This document shows, piece by piece, positions 8,806 through 17,745 of a DNA stretch of 64,000 nt. The DNA comes from Pseudomonas sp. MN1F. GTDB taxonomy: Bacteria > Pseudomonadota > Gammaproteobacteria > Pseudomonadales > Pseudomonadaceae. Both the position numbers and the translations under genes were made by a program. The notes below the pieces were generated by a model. That model was not told where the DNA came from, ran no database searches, and worked only from the letters and a program-made list of their open reading frames with translations. The stretch covers positions 62,001 to 126,000 of the forward strand of contig NZ_VZII01000047.1 in NCBI RefSeq assembly GCF_009391885.1. The letters run 5' to 3'. The stretch's first letter is position 1. Every line of letters starts with the position of its first letter.

Positions 8806-11400
8806 TCAGACGATGAAGTTCACCAATCGGTTAGGTACCACGATCATTCTCCCAGCACCTTCCAGATGCTTGCTCAATACCGCATCGCAGAGTGCCTGGG
8901 CACGGATCGTGTCATGATCGGCATCGGCCTGGACGAGAATTTCCCCACGCAGCTTGCCATTGACCTGCACCATCATCCTCACTTCATCCTGTTTCAGCGC
9001 TTCGTTGTCCGGGGTCGGCCAGGCACTGTCATAAATCGTGCCAGGGAACGTCAGCTCTTCCCAGAGTACCTGGGTAATGTGCGGCGTCACCGGATGCAGC
9101 ACCTGAAGGAGAATGGACATGGTTTCCTGGCAGACCTGGCGGCCAGCGCTACGGGCGCCTTCGAGTACCTTGAGCATCTTCATCGCGCCCGAGACGACCG
9201 TGTTGTACTGCAGGCGCTCATAATCGTTATTGATCTGCTGCAGCAAGCCATGGGTCTCGAAACGCACACGGCTGGCTTGTGCGGCATCCGTCTCCAGGTC
9301 GTCACCTTCCTTCCAGCGAGCTTGCTCATCAACGGCATAGTTCCAGAGACGGCGCAGGAAGCGATAAGCCCCTTCGACACCGCTGTCGCTCCAGTTCGTG
9401 CTCTGGTCCGGAGGCCCTGCGAAGATGGTGAACAGGCGGGCGGTGTCCGCGCCGAATCGGTTGATAATGTCCTTGGGCTCGACCACGTTGTTCTTCGACT
9501 TGGACATCTTCTCCACGCCGCCCAGGCTCACGGGCAAGCCATCCTCAATCGCTGTGGCGCTGACCGGGCGGCCTTTCTCATCGTAATGAACCGCTACCTC
9601 GGAGGGGTAGAACCAGCGTCGGCTGCCGTCTCCGGCCTTGCGGTAGTAACTTTCCCGCAGCAGCATGCCCTGGGTGAAGAGGTTCTTGAACGGTTCACTG
9701 AAGTCCACGAACCCTTCATCGCGCATCGCCCTGGTCCAGAACCTGGCATAGAGCAAGTGCAGCACCGCATGCTCTATGCCGCCGATGTACTGGTCGATGG
9801 GCATCCAGTAGCGATTGCCAGGCCCGACCATCGAGGTGTGGCATTGCGGGTCGCAATAGCGAATGAAGTACCAGCTTGAATCGACGAAGGTATCCATGGT
9901 GTCCGCTTCCCGAAGCGCGGGTGCGGCACAACGCGGGCATGCGACGTGGCGGAACGCATCATGCTGCTGCAGCGGATTGCCACTGCCATCGGGAATGCAG
10001 TCGGTCGGCAATACCACCGGCAGGTCCTCATAAGGCACCGGCACGTCGCCACAGCGTTTGCAATGGATGATTGGAATCGGTGTTCCCCAGTAGCGCTGGC
10101 GGGAGATGCCCCAGTCACGCAAGCGCCAGGTCGTGGCTTGTTCGCCGCATCCGCGCTCGGCCAGGGCATCGGCGATCGCCACGGACGCCTGGTCCACCGT
10201 GAGGCCATCGTAGGTGCCAGAATTGATCAGGCGACCTTCCCGACTGGCGTAGCGATCCGACCATGCGGCAGGGTCGTAGGCGGCCTCTTCGAAAGCAATG
10301 ACGGGGTGCACGTGCAGGCCGTATTGGCGGGCAAAGTCGAAGTCACGCTCATCGTGAGCCGGCACCCCCATCAAGGCGCCTTCGCCGTACTCACCGAGCA
10401 CATAATTGGTGATCCAGACGGCGATCGGTTCACCGGTCAATGGGTGCTCGACTTGCAGGCCGCTCGGGATGCCGAGCTTGGCCTGTGCGCCGGCGGCAGG
10501 GCTGGCCTGTGCCGACTGCCGGCACGCCTGCACCTGTGGTTCGAGCCCAGGCTCGAGTTCGATGGCTCGCTTGGCCAGGGGGTGATCAGGGGAAACTGCG
10601 CAGAACGTCACGCCCATCAGCGTATCGACGCGCGTGGTGAATACCCACAGCTTGCCCGTGTCGATCAACTGCCCGCTGGCGTCTTCAATCGCGTGGGGGA
10701 AGCCCAGGCGTACGCCACTGGCTTTGCCAATCCAGTTGCGCTGCATACTGCGAACCATGTCTGGCCAGCCTTCCAGGGTATCGAGGGCCGACAGCAGCTC
10801 TTCGCCATACTGGGTGATGCGCAGGTAGTAGCCGGGAATCTCACGCTTTTCCACCAGCGCACCGGATCGCCAACCCCGTCCATCCACAACTTGCTCATTT
10901 GCCAGCACGGTCTGGTCGATAGGGTCCCAGTTGACGATTTGGGTTTTCTTGTAGGCCACGCCCTTTTCCAGCAGCTTCAGGAAGAACCACTGGTTCCACT
11001 TGTAGTATTGCGGATCGCAGGTGGCGATTTCCCGTGACCAGTCGAACGCGAGGCCGAGGGGTTGCATCTGCGCTTTCATGTCGGCGATGTTCATCCGAGT
11101 CCATTCGGCTGGAGACACGCCCGACTGCATGGCGGCGTTTTCCGCCGGCAGGCCGAATGCGTCCCACCCCATCGGCATCAGGACGTTATAGCCCTTCATT
11201 CGCAAGTGGCGGGCTAACATGTCATTGATCGTGTAGTTGCGCACATGGCCCATGTGCAACTTCCCGGACGGGTAGGGCAACATGGAACAGGCATAGAATT
11301 TCGGCCGACTTTCGTCTTCGACAGCCTTGAAGACCTCATCGCGAAGCCACTTGGCCTGAACCGTGCTTTCAACCCAGGCTGGATCATACTGCTGTCGCAT
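8806..11400 (-). CDS. leuS: Leucyl-tRNA synthetase, divergent and probably additional copy
   Basis: Full-length class I aminoacyl-tRNA synthetase (864 residues) that charges tRNA-Leu with leucine. Visible are the HIGH-type motif (HMGH, residues 49-52), the KMSKS loop (631-635), a CxxC...CxxC zinc insertion near the middle, and the CP1 editing domain with its Thr-rich strand (TTRVDT, 255-260) and the editing Asp region (HDERD, 349-353). Both active sites look intact. The Thr-rich strand carries Val where Pro is common in gammaproteobacterial enzymes, and the C-terminus (VVPNRLVNFIV) differs from the usual VPGKLLNLVVG of Pseudomonas and E. coli, resembling betaproteobacterial forms. The start has AAGGAG seven bases upstream. 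It stands alone, next to a gene-poor lower-GC tract, not in the conserved leuS-lptE-holA context. I infer a horizontally acquired second copy, possibly giving resistance to a LeuRS inhibitor. Whether a housekeeping copy exists elsewhere cannot be seen. Confidence 0.9.
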   Translation of the reverse strand: MRQQYDPAWVESTVQAKWLRDEVFKAVEDESRPKFYACSMLPYPSGKLHMGHVRNYTINDMLARHLRMKGYNVLMPMGWDAFGLPAENAAMQSGVSPAEWTRMNIADMKAQMQPLGLAFDWSREIATCDPQYYKWNQWFFLKLLEKGVAYKKTQIVNWDPIDQTVLANEQVVDGRGWRSGALVEKREIPGYYLRITQYGEELLSALDTLEGWPDMVRSMQRNWIGKASGVRLGFPHAIEDASGQLIDTGKLWVFTTRVDTLMGVTFCAVSPDHPLAKRAIELEPGLEPQVQACRQSAQASPAAGAQAKLGIPSGLQVEHPLTGEPIAVWITNYVLGEYGEGALMGVPAHDERDFDFARQYGLHVHPVIAFEEAAYDPAAWSDRYASREGRLINSGTYDGLTVDQASVAIADALAERGCGEQATTWRLRDWGISRQRYWGTPIPIIHCKRCGDVPVPYEDLPVVLPTDCIPDGSGNPLQQHDAFRHVACPRCAAPALREADTMDTFVDSSWYFIRYCDPQCHTSMVGPGNRYWMPIDQYIGGIEHAVLHLLYARFWTRAMRDEGFVDFSEPFKNLFTQGMLLRESYYRKAGDGSRRWFYPSEVAVHYDEKGRPVSATAIEDGLPVSLGGVEKMSKSKNNVVEPKDIINRFGADTARLFTIFAGPPDQSTNWSDSGVEGAYRFLRRLWNYAVDEQARWKEGDDLETDAAQASRVRFETHGLLQQINNDYERLQYNTVVSGAMKMLKVLEGARSAGRQVCQETMSILLQVLHPVTPHITQVLWEELTFPGTIYDSAWPTPDNEALKQDEVRMMVQVNGKLRGEILVQADADHDTIRAQALCDAVLSKHLEGAGRMIVVPNRLVNFIV

Positions 11401-11510
11401 AGGCGCTCCTTGAAGTTACTAGCGCCGAGTGGCAATCAACCTCTCGGCTTATGCGTTATTGTTGGATATGGCTTGGCCTACTGAATTACACCTGCTGCCG
11501 GAGCAGGCGT
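11401..11510 (-). promoter_or_regulatory. Leader of leuS with two hairpins
   Basis: Just upstream of the synthetase are an AAGGAG ribosome-binding site, a 6-bp hairpin (GCCGAG/CTCGGC) about 25 bases before the start, and a second hairpin (CCTGCT/AGCAGG) further up. Neither is followed by a U run and I see no T-box core or Leu-rich leader peptide. They may be involved in leader folding or translational control; this is a weak call. Confidence 0.3.
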
Positions 11511-12084
11511 TTAGGATGATTTGTAAGAATTTATTGTGAAGAAACTGACCTGCATTTTCAAAATGCCGGTCGCTGTCTAGAGAGTTGAGTGGTTGGTCAG
11601 TAAGATCAAATATGGCCAAGGCCTAACTTTGTTGTCAAGCGCTTCTTTCCAGAAATTGCGGAGGGCTTTGAATAGTAATGCGGAGGGTGATTATTGTTGA
11701 ATTATCTAATCCAAGGCGCATGGGCTGCGGTCTCGGCGCTTTGGTGCGTGGCTGCGGGGTGCGGTAAGTCTCAGTATTTGTTGGCTCTGTGAAAATGCCA
11801 TTGACGTATATAATGGCGGCGGTTGAATTGTAGGAAAATTCGCTGAAATGCGTAGGAATAAATCGTCAGAGTTTGATTGTGTGCTGCGCTTCTGAATACT
11901 TGCATGATGTCCAAAATAAGGGACTGGTAGTCCGAGAATCCATGAAGGTAGCTACCGTCTAATTGGTGTGTATCGCGCGGACATGCTGTTGGTTGGCGGA
12001 AGCGCTTATGGCATTGGTAATGACTTTGCACCCTGAATAATGTTGTTGGACATTCTCAGCTTCTTGGTGGTTGTCCCCGAAGGA
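11511..12084. other. Lower-GC tract without a supported gene
   Basis: This stretch is visibly richer in A/T than its surroundings and holds only short frames without recognisable motifs or good ribosome-binding sites. The promoter of leuS presumably lies at its left end. It may be leftover DNA from the event that brought in leuS. Confidence 0.5.
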
Positions 12085-12330
12085 TCAGGTATCCTCCTCG
12101 CGCAGGCCATAATCTATAAATACCGGTAGAGCTGAGGCGATCGCCCAATTCAGCTGAGGCAGGATTTTGAACATCCAGGGCAGGTTTGTCGGGTAATTGA
12201 CGGTGGCAACGATGCGATCGCCAGCGCCCAGGGTCATGAGCCGCACGTGGTGGACATACCAAGCGTACGCGATTTGCCAGATCGCAACGGATGCTCGGCT
12301 CTGGCGCGCACCTGGGCTTGGGCCTTTCAT
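12085..12330 (-). pseudogene. Probable remnant of an ABC transporter substrate-binding protein
   Basis: A short frame carries the segment LMTLGAGDRIVATVNYP followed by PWMFKILPQLN, which closely resembles the N-terminal domain of periplasmic binding proteins of iron-complex/cobalamin-type ABC importers. No signal peptide precedes it and the frame ends after about 80 residues, where the intact family has about 300. No importer genes are adjacent. I read it as a decayed fragment. The family assignment rests on motif memory only. Confidence 0.5.
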
Positions 12331-12386
12331 TTTTGCGCTTTGCTTTGTCAGCGCGCTACGCTTACCCAGTTACTTGTAGGCGCAGC

Positions 12387-12419
12387 GACGCGCGGCTACC
12401 TACCGGATGACCGCGCGTC
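12387..12419 (-). terminator. Strong GC hairpin downstream of the quinone reductase gene
   Basis: A perfect 9-bp stem (GACGCGCGG with CCGCGCGTC) with a 15-base loop lies just past the stop of the minus-strand reductase gene. It lacks a clear U run, so it may act as a weak terminator or as protection for the 3' end of the mRNA. Confidence 0.45.
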
Positions 12420-12439
12420 CATCATGTCTGAAACCCCGA

Positions 12440-13447
12440 TCAGAAATTTTCCAGAACGATCTTCCCCCGCGCTTTACCGCTTTCAATGACCGAATGGGCG
12501 CGCTTGAGGTTTTCGGCGTTGATCGCACCGAAGTGCTCACCAAGGGTGGTCTTCAGAACACCCGCATCGATCAGCTGCGAAACACGCTCGAGCAGCTGGT
12601 GTTGCTTGATCATGTCCTCGGTCTTGTACAGCGAACGCGTGAACATGAGTTCCCAGTGCAACGAAAGCGACTTGCGCTTGAGCGGCATGACATCGAGCTG
12701 CGCGGGGTCGTCGATCAGTGCGAGCTTGCCTTGTGGACGAAGCACTTCAACCAGCTGGGTAAGGTAGCTATCGGTGTGCGTCAGGCTGATCACATAGTCG
12801 ACCGGATTGAGCTTGAGCGCTTCCAGCTGAAGAGGGATCGACTGGGTGTGGTCGATGACGTGATGGGCGCCCAGTTCCTTCACCCAGCCTTGGGTTTCAG
12901 GCCGTGAGGCGGTGCCGATGACGGTCAGTTGCGTGAGCTTGCTGGCAAGCTGAACCAGGATTGAACCGACACCACCGCCAGCGCCGATAACCAGAAGACG
13001 TTGACCCTTGCCGGCATGCTCTTCAATGCCCAGGCGGTCGAACAGCAACTCCCAGGCGGTGATGGCGGTAAGCGGCAAGGCCGCAGCGCTTGCGTTATCC
13101 AGGCTGCGGGGCTTGTGCCCAACGATGCGCTCATCGACTACATGAAGCTCACTGTAGCTGCCGGGGCGATCAATCGCGCCAGCGTAGAACACCTCATCGC
13201 CCGGTTGGAACAACGTCACCTCAGCGCCTGTTTCGCGGACGACACCGACAGCATCCCAGCCGAGAACCTGCGGCTGCTCACCTCCACGGCTTGCGCGGAT
13301 TTTCGTATCGACAGGGTTTACAGCAATAGCCTTGACCTCCACCAGAAGGTCCCGGGCACCCGGTTTGGGCGCGGGCAGTTCCGCGTCATAGAGCGATTGC
13401 GGGTCATCGATAGGCAAACCGGGCTGGGTATAAACGACGGCTTTCAT
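12440..13447 (-). CDS. Zinc-binding-type alcohol dehydrogenase / quinone oxidoreductase
   Basis: Medium-chain dehydrogenase/reductase of the quinone oxidoreductase branch, 335 residues, expected to reduce quinones or enones with NAD(P)H in the cytoplasm. The GroES-like N-terminal part (MKAVVYTQPG...VNPVDTKI) is followed by a Rossmann fold with the nucleotide-binding GAGGGVGS motif near the middle. The catalytic zinc Cys/His ligands of true alcohol dehydrogenases are not evident, despite the common family name. The ATG of MKAVVY was chosen because GGAGG lies eight bases before it; the frame extends eight residues further without a site. It is transcribed alone, with the divergent small-enzyme genes separated by a short gap. 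The substrate is unknown. Confidence 0.85.
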   Translation of the reverse strand: MKAVVYTQPGLPIDDPQSLYDAELPAPKPGARDLLVEVKAIAVNPVDTKIRASRGGEQPQVLGWDAVGVVRETGAEVTLFQPGDEVFYAGAIDRPGSYSELHVVDERIVGHKPRSLDNASAAALPLTAITAWELLFDRLGIEEHAGKGQRLLVIGAGGGVGSILVQLASKLTQLTVIGTASRPETQGWVKELGAHHVIDHTQSIPLQLEALKLNPVDYVISLTHTDSYLTQLVEVLRPQGKLALIDDPAQLDVMPLKRKSLSLHWELMFTRSLYKTEDMIKQHQLLERVSQLIDAGVLKTTLGEHFGAINAENLKRAHSVIESGKARGKIVLENF

Positions 13448-13602
13448 TGGCGCTACCTCCAGTGAATTCAAAAGTGGGTGCAGGCTATTTGTTTCGGTTC
13501 ATTCAAGATACAGCCTGAATGGAGTAAGACTTTATCTGCTGCGATGAAAATTGGGTGAAGCAGCCATGACCGGGCTGGCTAGCTCCACCCAGCGAACGGG
13601 GA

Positions 13603-14400
13603 TCACCTGGCGTTGTAGCGGGGAGCAAGCTGGTTGCTGGACAGCTGACCGAACAGGGCCTTGCGGCTGGCTTCATAGCGTTCGAACGACTGCAGGTCGT
13701 GCATCGAGGGGATGGAGATCGCTACATCGTCGTCGAAGTCCTGCAAGGCACCGTCCACCAGGTCCTGGGCCGACATGACGATGGCGGGGTCCAGGTTCTC
13801 GAGCGGCAAGCCGCCGATCTGCCAGAGATCGGTGGCAGTGGCCCCTGGCAGCACCGCCTGGATCTTGATGCCTGTATCCGCAAGCTCCTTGTGCAGGGAC
13901 TGGGTAAAGGCGGTGACATAGGCCTTGCTGCCGCCGTACACGCCATTGAGCAGCTCCGGCGCCAGGCTGACGATGGACGAGATGTTGATGACGGCGCCTT
14001 GCTTGCGAGCCACAAACCCTGGAACGGCCGCATAAGTGAGGCGGGTGAGGGCGGTGACGTTGAGGGCGATCATTTCGGCCATGCGCTCGACGTCGCTTTC
14101 CAGCAGCGTGGTGTGAGTGCCAATGCCCGCGTTGTTTACCAGCAGGCTGATGCTGGCGTCCTCACGTAGCTTGCGTTCTACTTTGGCCAGGTCTTCTGCG
14201 TTGGCCAGATCGGCCGGGAACACCTCCACGTTCTGTTGGGTTTGCGTGGTGAGCCGGCTGGCCAGCGTGTTGAGGCGTTCGCGATTTCGCGCGACCAGCA
14301 CCAAGTCGTAACCTCGACGTGCCAAACGTTCCGCGTAGATGGAACCGATGCCGGTGGAGGCGCCGGTGATGAGAGCCGTGCCTTTGAATGGCTGGGTCAT
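13603..14400 (-). CDS. SDR family NAD(P)-dependent oxidoreductase
   Basis: Classical short-chain dehydrogenase of 265 residues. The cofactor motif TGASTGIG is near the N-terminus, NNAGIG follows the fourth strand, and the Ser...Tyr-x3-Lys catalytic set is visible as ISSIV and YGGSKAYV. The second of two in-frame ATGs was chosen because GGAG is seven bases before it. The gene is divergent from the GlxA-type regulator that follows, with about 100 bases between the starts, so it is a likely target of that regulator. The substrate cannot be told from the sequence. Confidence 0.85.
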   Translation of the reverse strand: MTQPFKGTALITGASTGIGSIYAERLARRGYDLVLVARNRERLNTLASRLTTQTQQNVEVFPADLANAEDLAKVERKLREDASISLLVNNAGIGTHTTLLESDVERMAEMIALNVTALTRLTYAAVPGFVARKQGAVINISSIVSLAPELLNGVYGGSKAYVTAFTQSLHKELADTGIKIQAVLPGATATDLWQIGGLPLENLDPAIVMSAQDLVDGALQDFDDDVAISIPSMHDLQSFERYEASRKALFGQLSSNQLAPRYNAR

Positions 14401-14506
14401 GATCATGCTCCGTGGTTGGGGTGTGAAGCCATGATGCAGAACGTCGCTTTCGTCTTAAACGACGCATATGATACGTTTTTAGGACATTGAACAAGGAGCT
14501 CCAACC

Positions 14507-15451
14507 ATGCACCGGGTCGGCTACCTCATCACCGAAGGTTTCCAGATCATGTCGCTGGCGACGCAGGCCATATTCGAGTTCGCGAACATCGTCGCCGGCG
14601 AAGCGGTCTACAAGATCCAGAACTTCTCCATCGAGGGTGGCACAGTGCGCTCTTCTCTGGGGATGTACATGGACACGCTGCCGTTGGGCGCTCCTGGTCT
14701 GGCCGACACCTGGATGGTCACGGGGACTTTGACCCCGCTGACGCCGCCAAGTGAGAAGGTGCTGGCCAGCGTCCGAGGCTTTGTCGACGGCGCTCGACGT
14801 ACCGCAGGCCTGTGTACCGGCTGTTTCATCCTGGCCCAGGCGGGGGTCCTGGATAACCGGCGAGCCACGACGCACTGGGCCTATGCGAAAAAGCTGCGTG
14901 AACTGCATCCGGCCATTGAAGTGGAAGATGATCGGATCTTCATTGTCGATGGGCAGATCTGGACCTCCGCGGGCATGACCGCAGCCCTGGATATGGCGCT
15001 TGGCATGGTGGAAAAAGATCTGGGTACCGAGATGGCCAGGTCAGTGGCGCGAAAGCTGGTGATGCACCAACGTCGTTCCGGCGGGCAATCGCAACATTCC
15101 GAGCTGTTGGCCCTTTCGCCGAAGTCGGACCGGATTCAGAGCGCCCTGGATTACGCGCGCAAGCACCTGAGTCGTCCGTTGAGTGTCGAGGAGCTGGCTG
15201 AAGCTGTGCATTTGAGCCCCCGGCAATTCACTCGCGTATTCACTGCCGAGACCGGACAGTCACCTGCCAAGGCCGTGGAAAGCTTGCGGCTTGAAGCTGC
15301 CAGGCTGATGGTCGAGCAGAGCCGGCACAGCCTGGACGTGGTGGCGAAGGAAGCGGGGTTCAGGGATCGGCGGCATATGCGCGAGGTCTTCATTCGCGGC
15401 TATGGCGTACCCCCGCAAGCGGTGCGAAGGGACGCCAGGCTGGTGGAGTGA
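14507..15451 (+). CDS. GlxA-type AraC-family transcriptional regulator
   Basis: DNA-binding regulator of 314 residues made of an N-terminal DJ-1/PfpI-like domain (about residues 1-190, with CTGCFILAQAG at the nucleophile-elbow position) and a C-terminal AraC double helix-turn-helix (about 205-310, VEELAEAVHLSPRQFTRVF and VAKEAGFRDRRHMREVF). In this family the first domain senses a ligand or partner and is not usually a protease. AAGGAG precedes the ATG by seven bases. It is divergent from the SDR gene and probably controls it. The shared intergenic region contains a short inverted repeat, CGTC-N6-GACG, that could be an operator. Confidence 0.9.
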   Translation: MHRVGYLITEGFQIMSLATQAIFEFANIVAGEAVYKIQNFSIEGGTVRSSLGMYMDTLPLGAPGLADTWMVTGTLTPLTPPSEKVLASVRGFVDGARRTAGLCTGCFILAQAGVLDNRRATTHWAYAKKLRELHPAIEVEDDRIFIVDGQIWTSAGMTAALDMALGMVEKDLGTEMARSVARKLVMHQRRSGGQSQHSELLALSPKSDRIQSALDYARKHLSRPLSVEELAEAVHLSPRQFTRVFTAETGQSPAKAVESLRLEAARLMVEQSRHSLDVVAKEAGFRDRRHMREVFIRGYGVPPQAVRRDARLVE

Positions 15452-15473
15452 TGACAAGGGGTTGATCCGCTGG

Positions 15474-16154
15474 CTAGCCAGAGGCTTTTGCCGTACTTGC
15501 CAAATGCTTCTGCAAAGCGCTCGCCGCTCGCTGGCCCGTCTGATCGTCGACGCCCGCCTTCAGAGTCTGGCACAGCTGGTCAAGCTGCCCTCGCGTGATC
15601 CCGGTGTTCATGCTAATGCGCATGTGTGCCTGGAGCTGCGGCTCCACACCCACCAGCGCGCACAGCATGCCCACGGTAGCCAGTTCTCGCGTTTGCCAAT
15701 CCAGGTTGTCTCGCTCGAAGATGTCGCCAAACAAGTGAGCACGCAGGTACTGATTGGCAATCGGGGCGAAGTCGAACAAGGGGCCTTCAACCGGTGATCC
15801 CGAAAGTTTCGTCTGATTGGCTGTACCAGCAGCCAGCAAGGCATCGCCTTGAGGGATCGGACGACTGGGCTCGTGGCCTGGAGCGTCAGTGATTCCGCGC
15901 TGCTTGCGTGATTCGAGTACCCGCATCAGCTCAGACAGCGCATTGAGAGAGCGAGGGAAGCCGGCGTAGGCGTAGAGCTGCACGAGCACTTCGCGCAGTT
16001 CGCTGATGGTCAGACCTGTTTCAAGGGCCTGGTCCAGAGCAGTGTACAAGCGCGGCATGTCGCCAGCGGCGGCGAGCGCGGCCAGGATGACAACTGCTTG
16101 CTGTTGTTCGCTGAGGGAAGTCGAACTCGATTGAAGCAAAGTGGTTGAGGTCAT
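15474..16154 (-). CDS. Carboxymuconolactone decarboxylase family protein, two domains
   Basis: Protein of 226 residues with two AhpD/CMD-like helical modules, about residues 20-90 (LREVLVQLYAYAGFPRSLNAL) and 125-210 (RELATVGMLCALVGVEPQL). The CxxC pair of AhpD peroxidase partners is absent, so a decarboxylase or unknown enzyme function is more likely than peroxide reduction. It begins five bases after the cupin gene stop, so the two are co-transcribed, and the pair is divergent from a LysR regulator. This set is common in Pseudomonas and often linked to quinone or electrophile stress. Its substrate is unknown. Confidence 0.85.
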   Translation of the reverse strand: MTSTTLLQSSSTSLSEQQQAVVILAALAAAGDMPRLYTALDQALETGLTISELREVLVQLYAYAGFPRSLNALSELMRVLESRKQRGITDAPGHEPSRPIPQGDALLAAGTANQTKLSGSPVEGPLFDFAPIANQYLRAHLFGDIFERDNLDWQTRELATVGMLCALVGVEPQLQAHMRISMNTGITRGQLDQLCQTLKAGVDDQTGQRAASALQKHLASTAKASG

Positions 16155-16159
16155 TTTTC

Positions 16160-16603
16160 TCAGTCTCTTTTGGTGGGTATGCCAAGGAACACATCGTCAG
16201 TGACGGGCTCCAGCCAGTCCACGGCCTTGCCCTCCAGCAACTCATTGATCGCAACGTGCTGCATGGCCGTGGTGTCGGTCGCGCCGTGCCAGTGACGTCG
16301 GCCACAGTTGCACCAGATCAGATCGCCCGCGCGGATCTCGGTCTTTGGCCCATCCTCGCATTGCGTCCAACCCACGCCATCGGTGACCAGCAAGGCCTGG
16401 CCCAGAGGATGGGTGTGCCAGTGGGTTCGGGCACCCGGCTCGAAGTTGACCACCGCAATGCCAATCCGGGCTGGGGCCGGGGCCATGAATACACGGTCGA
16501 TTCGCACGCGTCCCGTGAACCAGTCAGCGAGCCCCTGGATCGCTTTGGCTGAACCCGCGCGGTGAACCTGCATATCGGCGTCGTGAAGATTGTTGTCAGT
16601 CAT
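16160..16603 (-). CDS. Cupin-domain protein
   Basis: Single-domain cupin of 147 residues. The metal-binding motif is visible as HWHTHPLGQALLVTDG (His-x-His with a later Glu replaced by Gln in this reading) and the second motif contains HWHGA. Proteins of this type occur beside carboxymuconolactone decarboxylase-like genes, and some act as hydroxynitrile lyases or small dioxygenases; the activity here is not determined. It is first in a two-gene operon divergent from the LysR regulator. The ribosome-binding site (GAGGGG) is rather far from the first ATG, and Met11 is a possible alternative start. Confidence 0.8.
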   Translation of the reverse strand: MTDNNLHDADMQVHRAGSAKAIQGLADWFTGRVRIDRVFMAPAPARIGIAVVNFEPGARTHWHTHPLGQALLVTDGVGWTQCEDGPKTEIRAGDLIWCNCGRRHWHGATDTTAMQHVAINELLEGKAVDWLEPVTDDVFLGIPTKRD

Positions 16604-16707
16604 GGTGTTGGCAGCCCCTCAAAATACGTGTTGAGAGAACTGTACCGACCGCGTTTTAATTCGAGTATCGGCAAAATACAGAAAGCGGTTTGAAGCTGGG
16701 CTTAATA

Positions 16708-17616
16708 ATGAAAGCAGACAACTTGAGCGATCTGGTGGTTTTCGTGGCGGTGGCCAGGGAGCGTAATTTCACCCGGGCGGCGGCCTGCCTGGGGGTATCC
16801 CCATCGGCTGTCAGCCAGACAATTCGCGGACTGGAGGAGCGCCTAGGGGTGCGACTACTGACGCGTACCACCCGCAGCGTCACCCGCACTGAAGCGGGGG
16901 AGCGCCTGCTGCAAGAGATCGCGCCCCTGCTGGATCAGATCGAAGGGCACCTGGGTGCGCTGACGGAATTCGGGCAACGCCCGTCAGGCACGGTGCGCAT
17001 CACCGCTGACGAATTCGCCGCCCGTCATGTGCTTTGGCCAAAGCTGCAGCCGGTCATCGAGTCCTACCCTGACATCACGATCGAGTTGATGACCGACTAC
17101 GGCCTGACAGACATCGTTGCCGAGCGATTCGATGCGGGCGTGCGACTGGGCGGCATCATCGATGCCGACATGGTGGCGGTACCCATCGGCCCACCCATGC
17201 GCATGGTCACCGTCGCGTCACCCGCCTACCTGAAGCGATACGGCATCCCCCAGCGGCCTGAAGCATTGATGAGCCACCGCTGCATCAATTTGCGCTTGCC
17301 TACGCACGGAGGCCTATACCCCTGGGAGTTCACCCACGATGGCAACGAGTTCCGTGTCCGCGTGCAAGGGCCACTGATCATGAACAGCTCACTGCAGATA
17401 CTCGATGCCTGCCTGGCCGGGGCTGGGCTGGCCCAGGTGACCGATGTCCATGCGCAGGCGTACCTGCGTAGCGGGGCGCTTGTGGAGGTGTTGGGGCAGT
17501 GGTCGGAGCGTTTCCCTGGCTATCATCTTTATTACCCGACGCGGCGGCAGCAAACCGCTGCTTTCAAGGTGGTTCTGGACGCACTGCGCGGCGACCTCGA
17601 TTTACCCGTTAATTGA
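16708..17616 (+). CDS. LysR-family transcriptional regulator
   Basis: LysR-type regulator of 302 residues: N-terminal winged helix-turn-helix (FVAVARERNFTRAAACLGVSPSAVSQTIRGLE-like segment) and a C-terminal effector-binding domain (about 90-295). The ATG of MKADNL was chosen over an upstream TTG. The sequence is typical of the CrgA/DsdC-like branch that often controls a divergent oxidoreductase operon, so the cupin/CMD pair is the likely target. The effector is unknown. Confidence 0.9.
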   Translation: MKADNLSDLVVFVAVARERNFTRAAACLGVSPSAVSQTIRGLEERLGVRLLTRTTRSVTRTEAGERLLQEIAPLLDQIEGHLGALTEFGQRPSGTVRITADEFAARHVLWPKLQPVIESYPDITIELMTDYGLTDIVAERFDAGVRLGGIIDADMVAVPIGPPMRMVTVASPAYLKRYGIPQRPEALMSHRCINLRLPTHGGLYPWEFTHDGNEFRVRVQGPLIMNSSLQILDACLAGAGLAQVTDVHAQAYLRSGALVEVLGQWSERFPGYHLYYPTRRQQTAAFKVVLDALRGDLDLPVN

Positions 17617-17621
17617 GGCGC

Positions 17622-17745
17622 TCAATCAATGCTGGCGCCACGGCGCAAATCGGCGATGTCGCGTTTGGCCGGGGTGCCGAACTGGCGCCATACTCGCGGC
17701 TGAATTGAGACGGGCTTTCATATTGCGCCGAAACCGCGCAGGTGG
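17622..17745 (-). pseudogene. Frameshifted C-terminal fragment of an AraC-family regulator
   Basis: Reading the minus strand, one frame gives AQYESPSQFSREY and the next frame continues WRQFGTPAKRDIADLR before a stop. Together they form the characteristic second helix-turn-helix and tail of AraC regulators (YESPSQFSREYxRxFGxPPxRD). The frame change lies between the two halves, and no N-terminal part is present upstream. The roughly 300 bases between the LysR gene and the next gene hold nothing else I can support. Confidence 0.65.

Noticed and set aside
8734..11037. Two long plus-strand frames opposite leuS
   Set aside because: They lie within a clear leucyl-tRNA synthetase with all motifs on the other strand and show no domain of their own.
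11401..11640. Possible T-box or Leu attenuator in front of leuS
   Set aside because: No T-box core and no Leu-rich leader peptide or U-tailed terminator could be identified; only simple hairpins remain.
11771..12031. An 86-codon minus-strand frame in the lower-GC tract
   Set aside because: No ribosome-binding site of quality, no motif, and His/Tyr/Gln-rich composition unlike neighbours; I could not support it as a gene.
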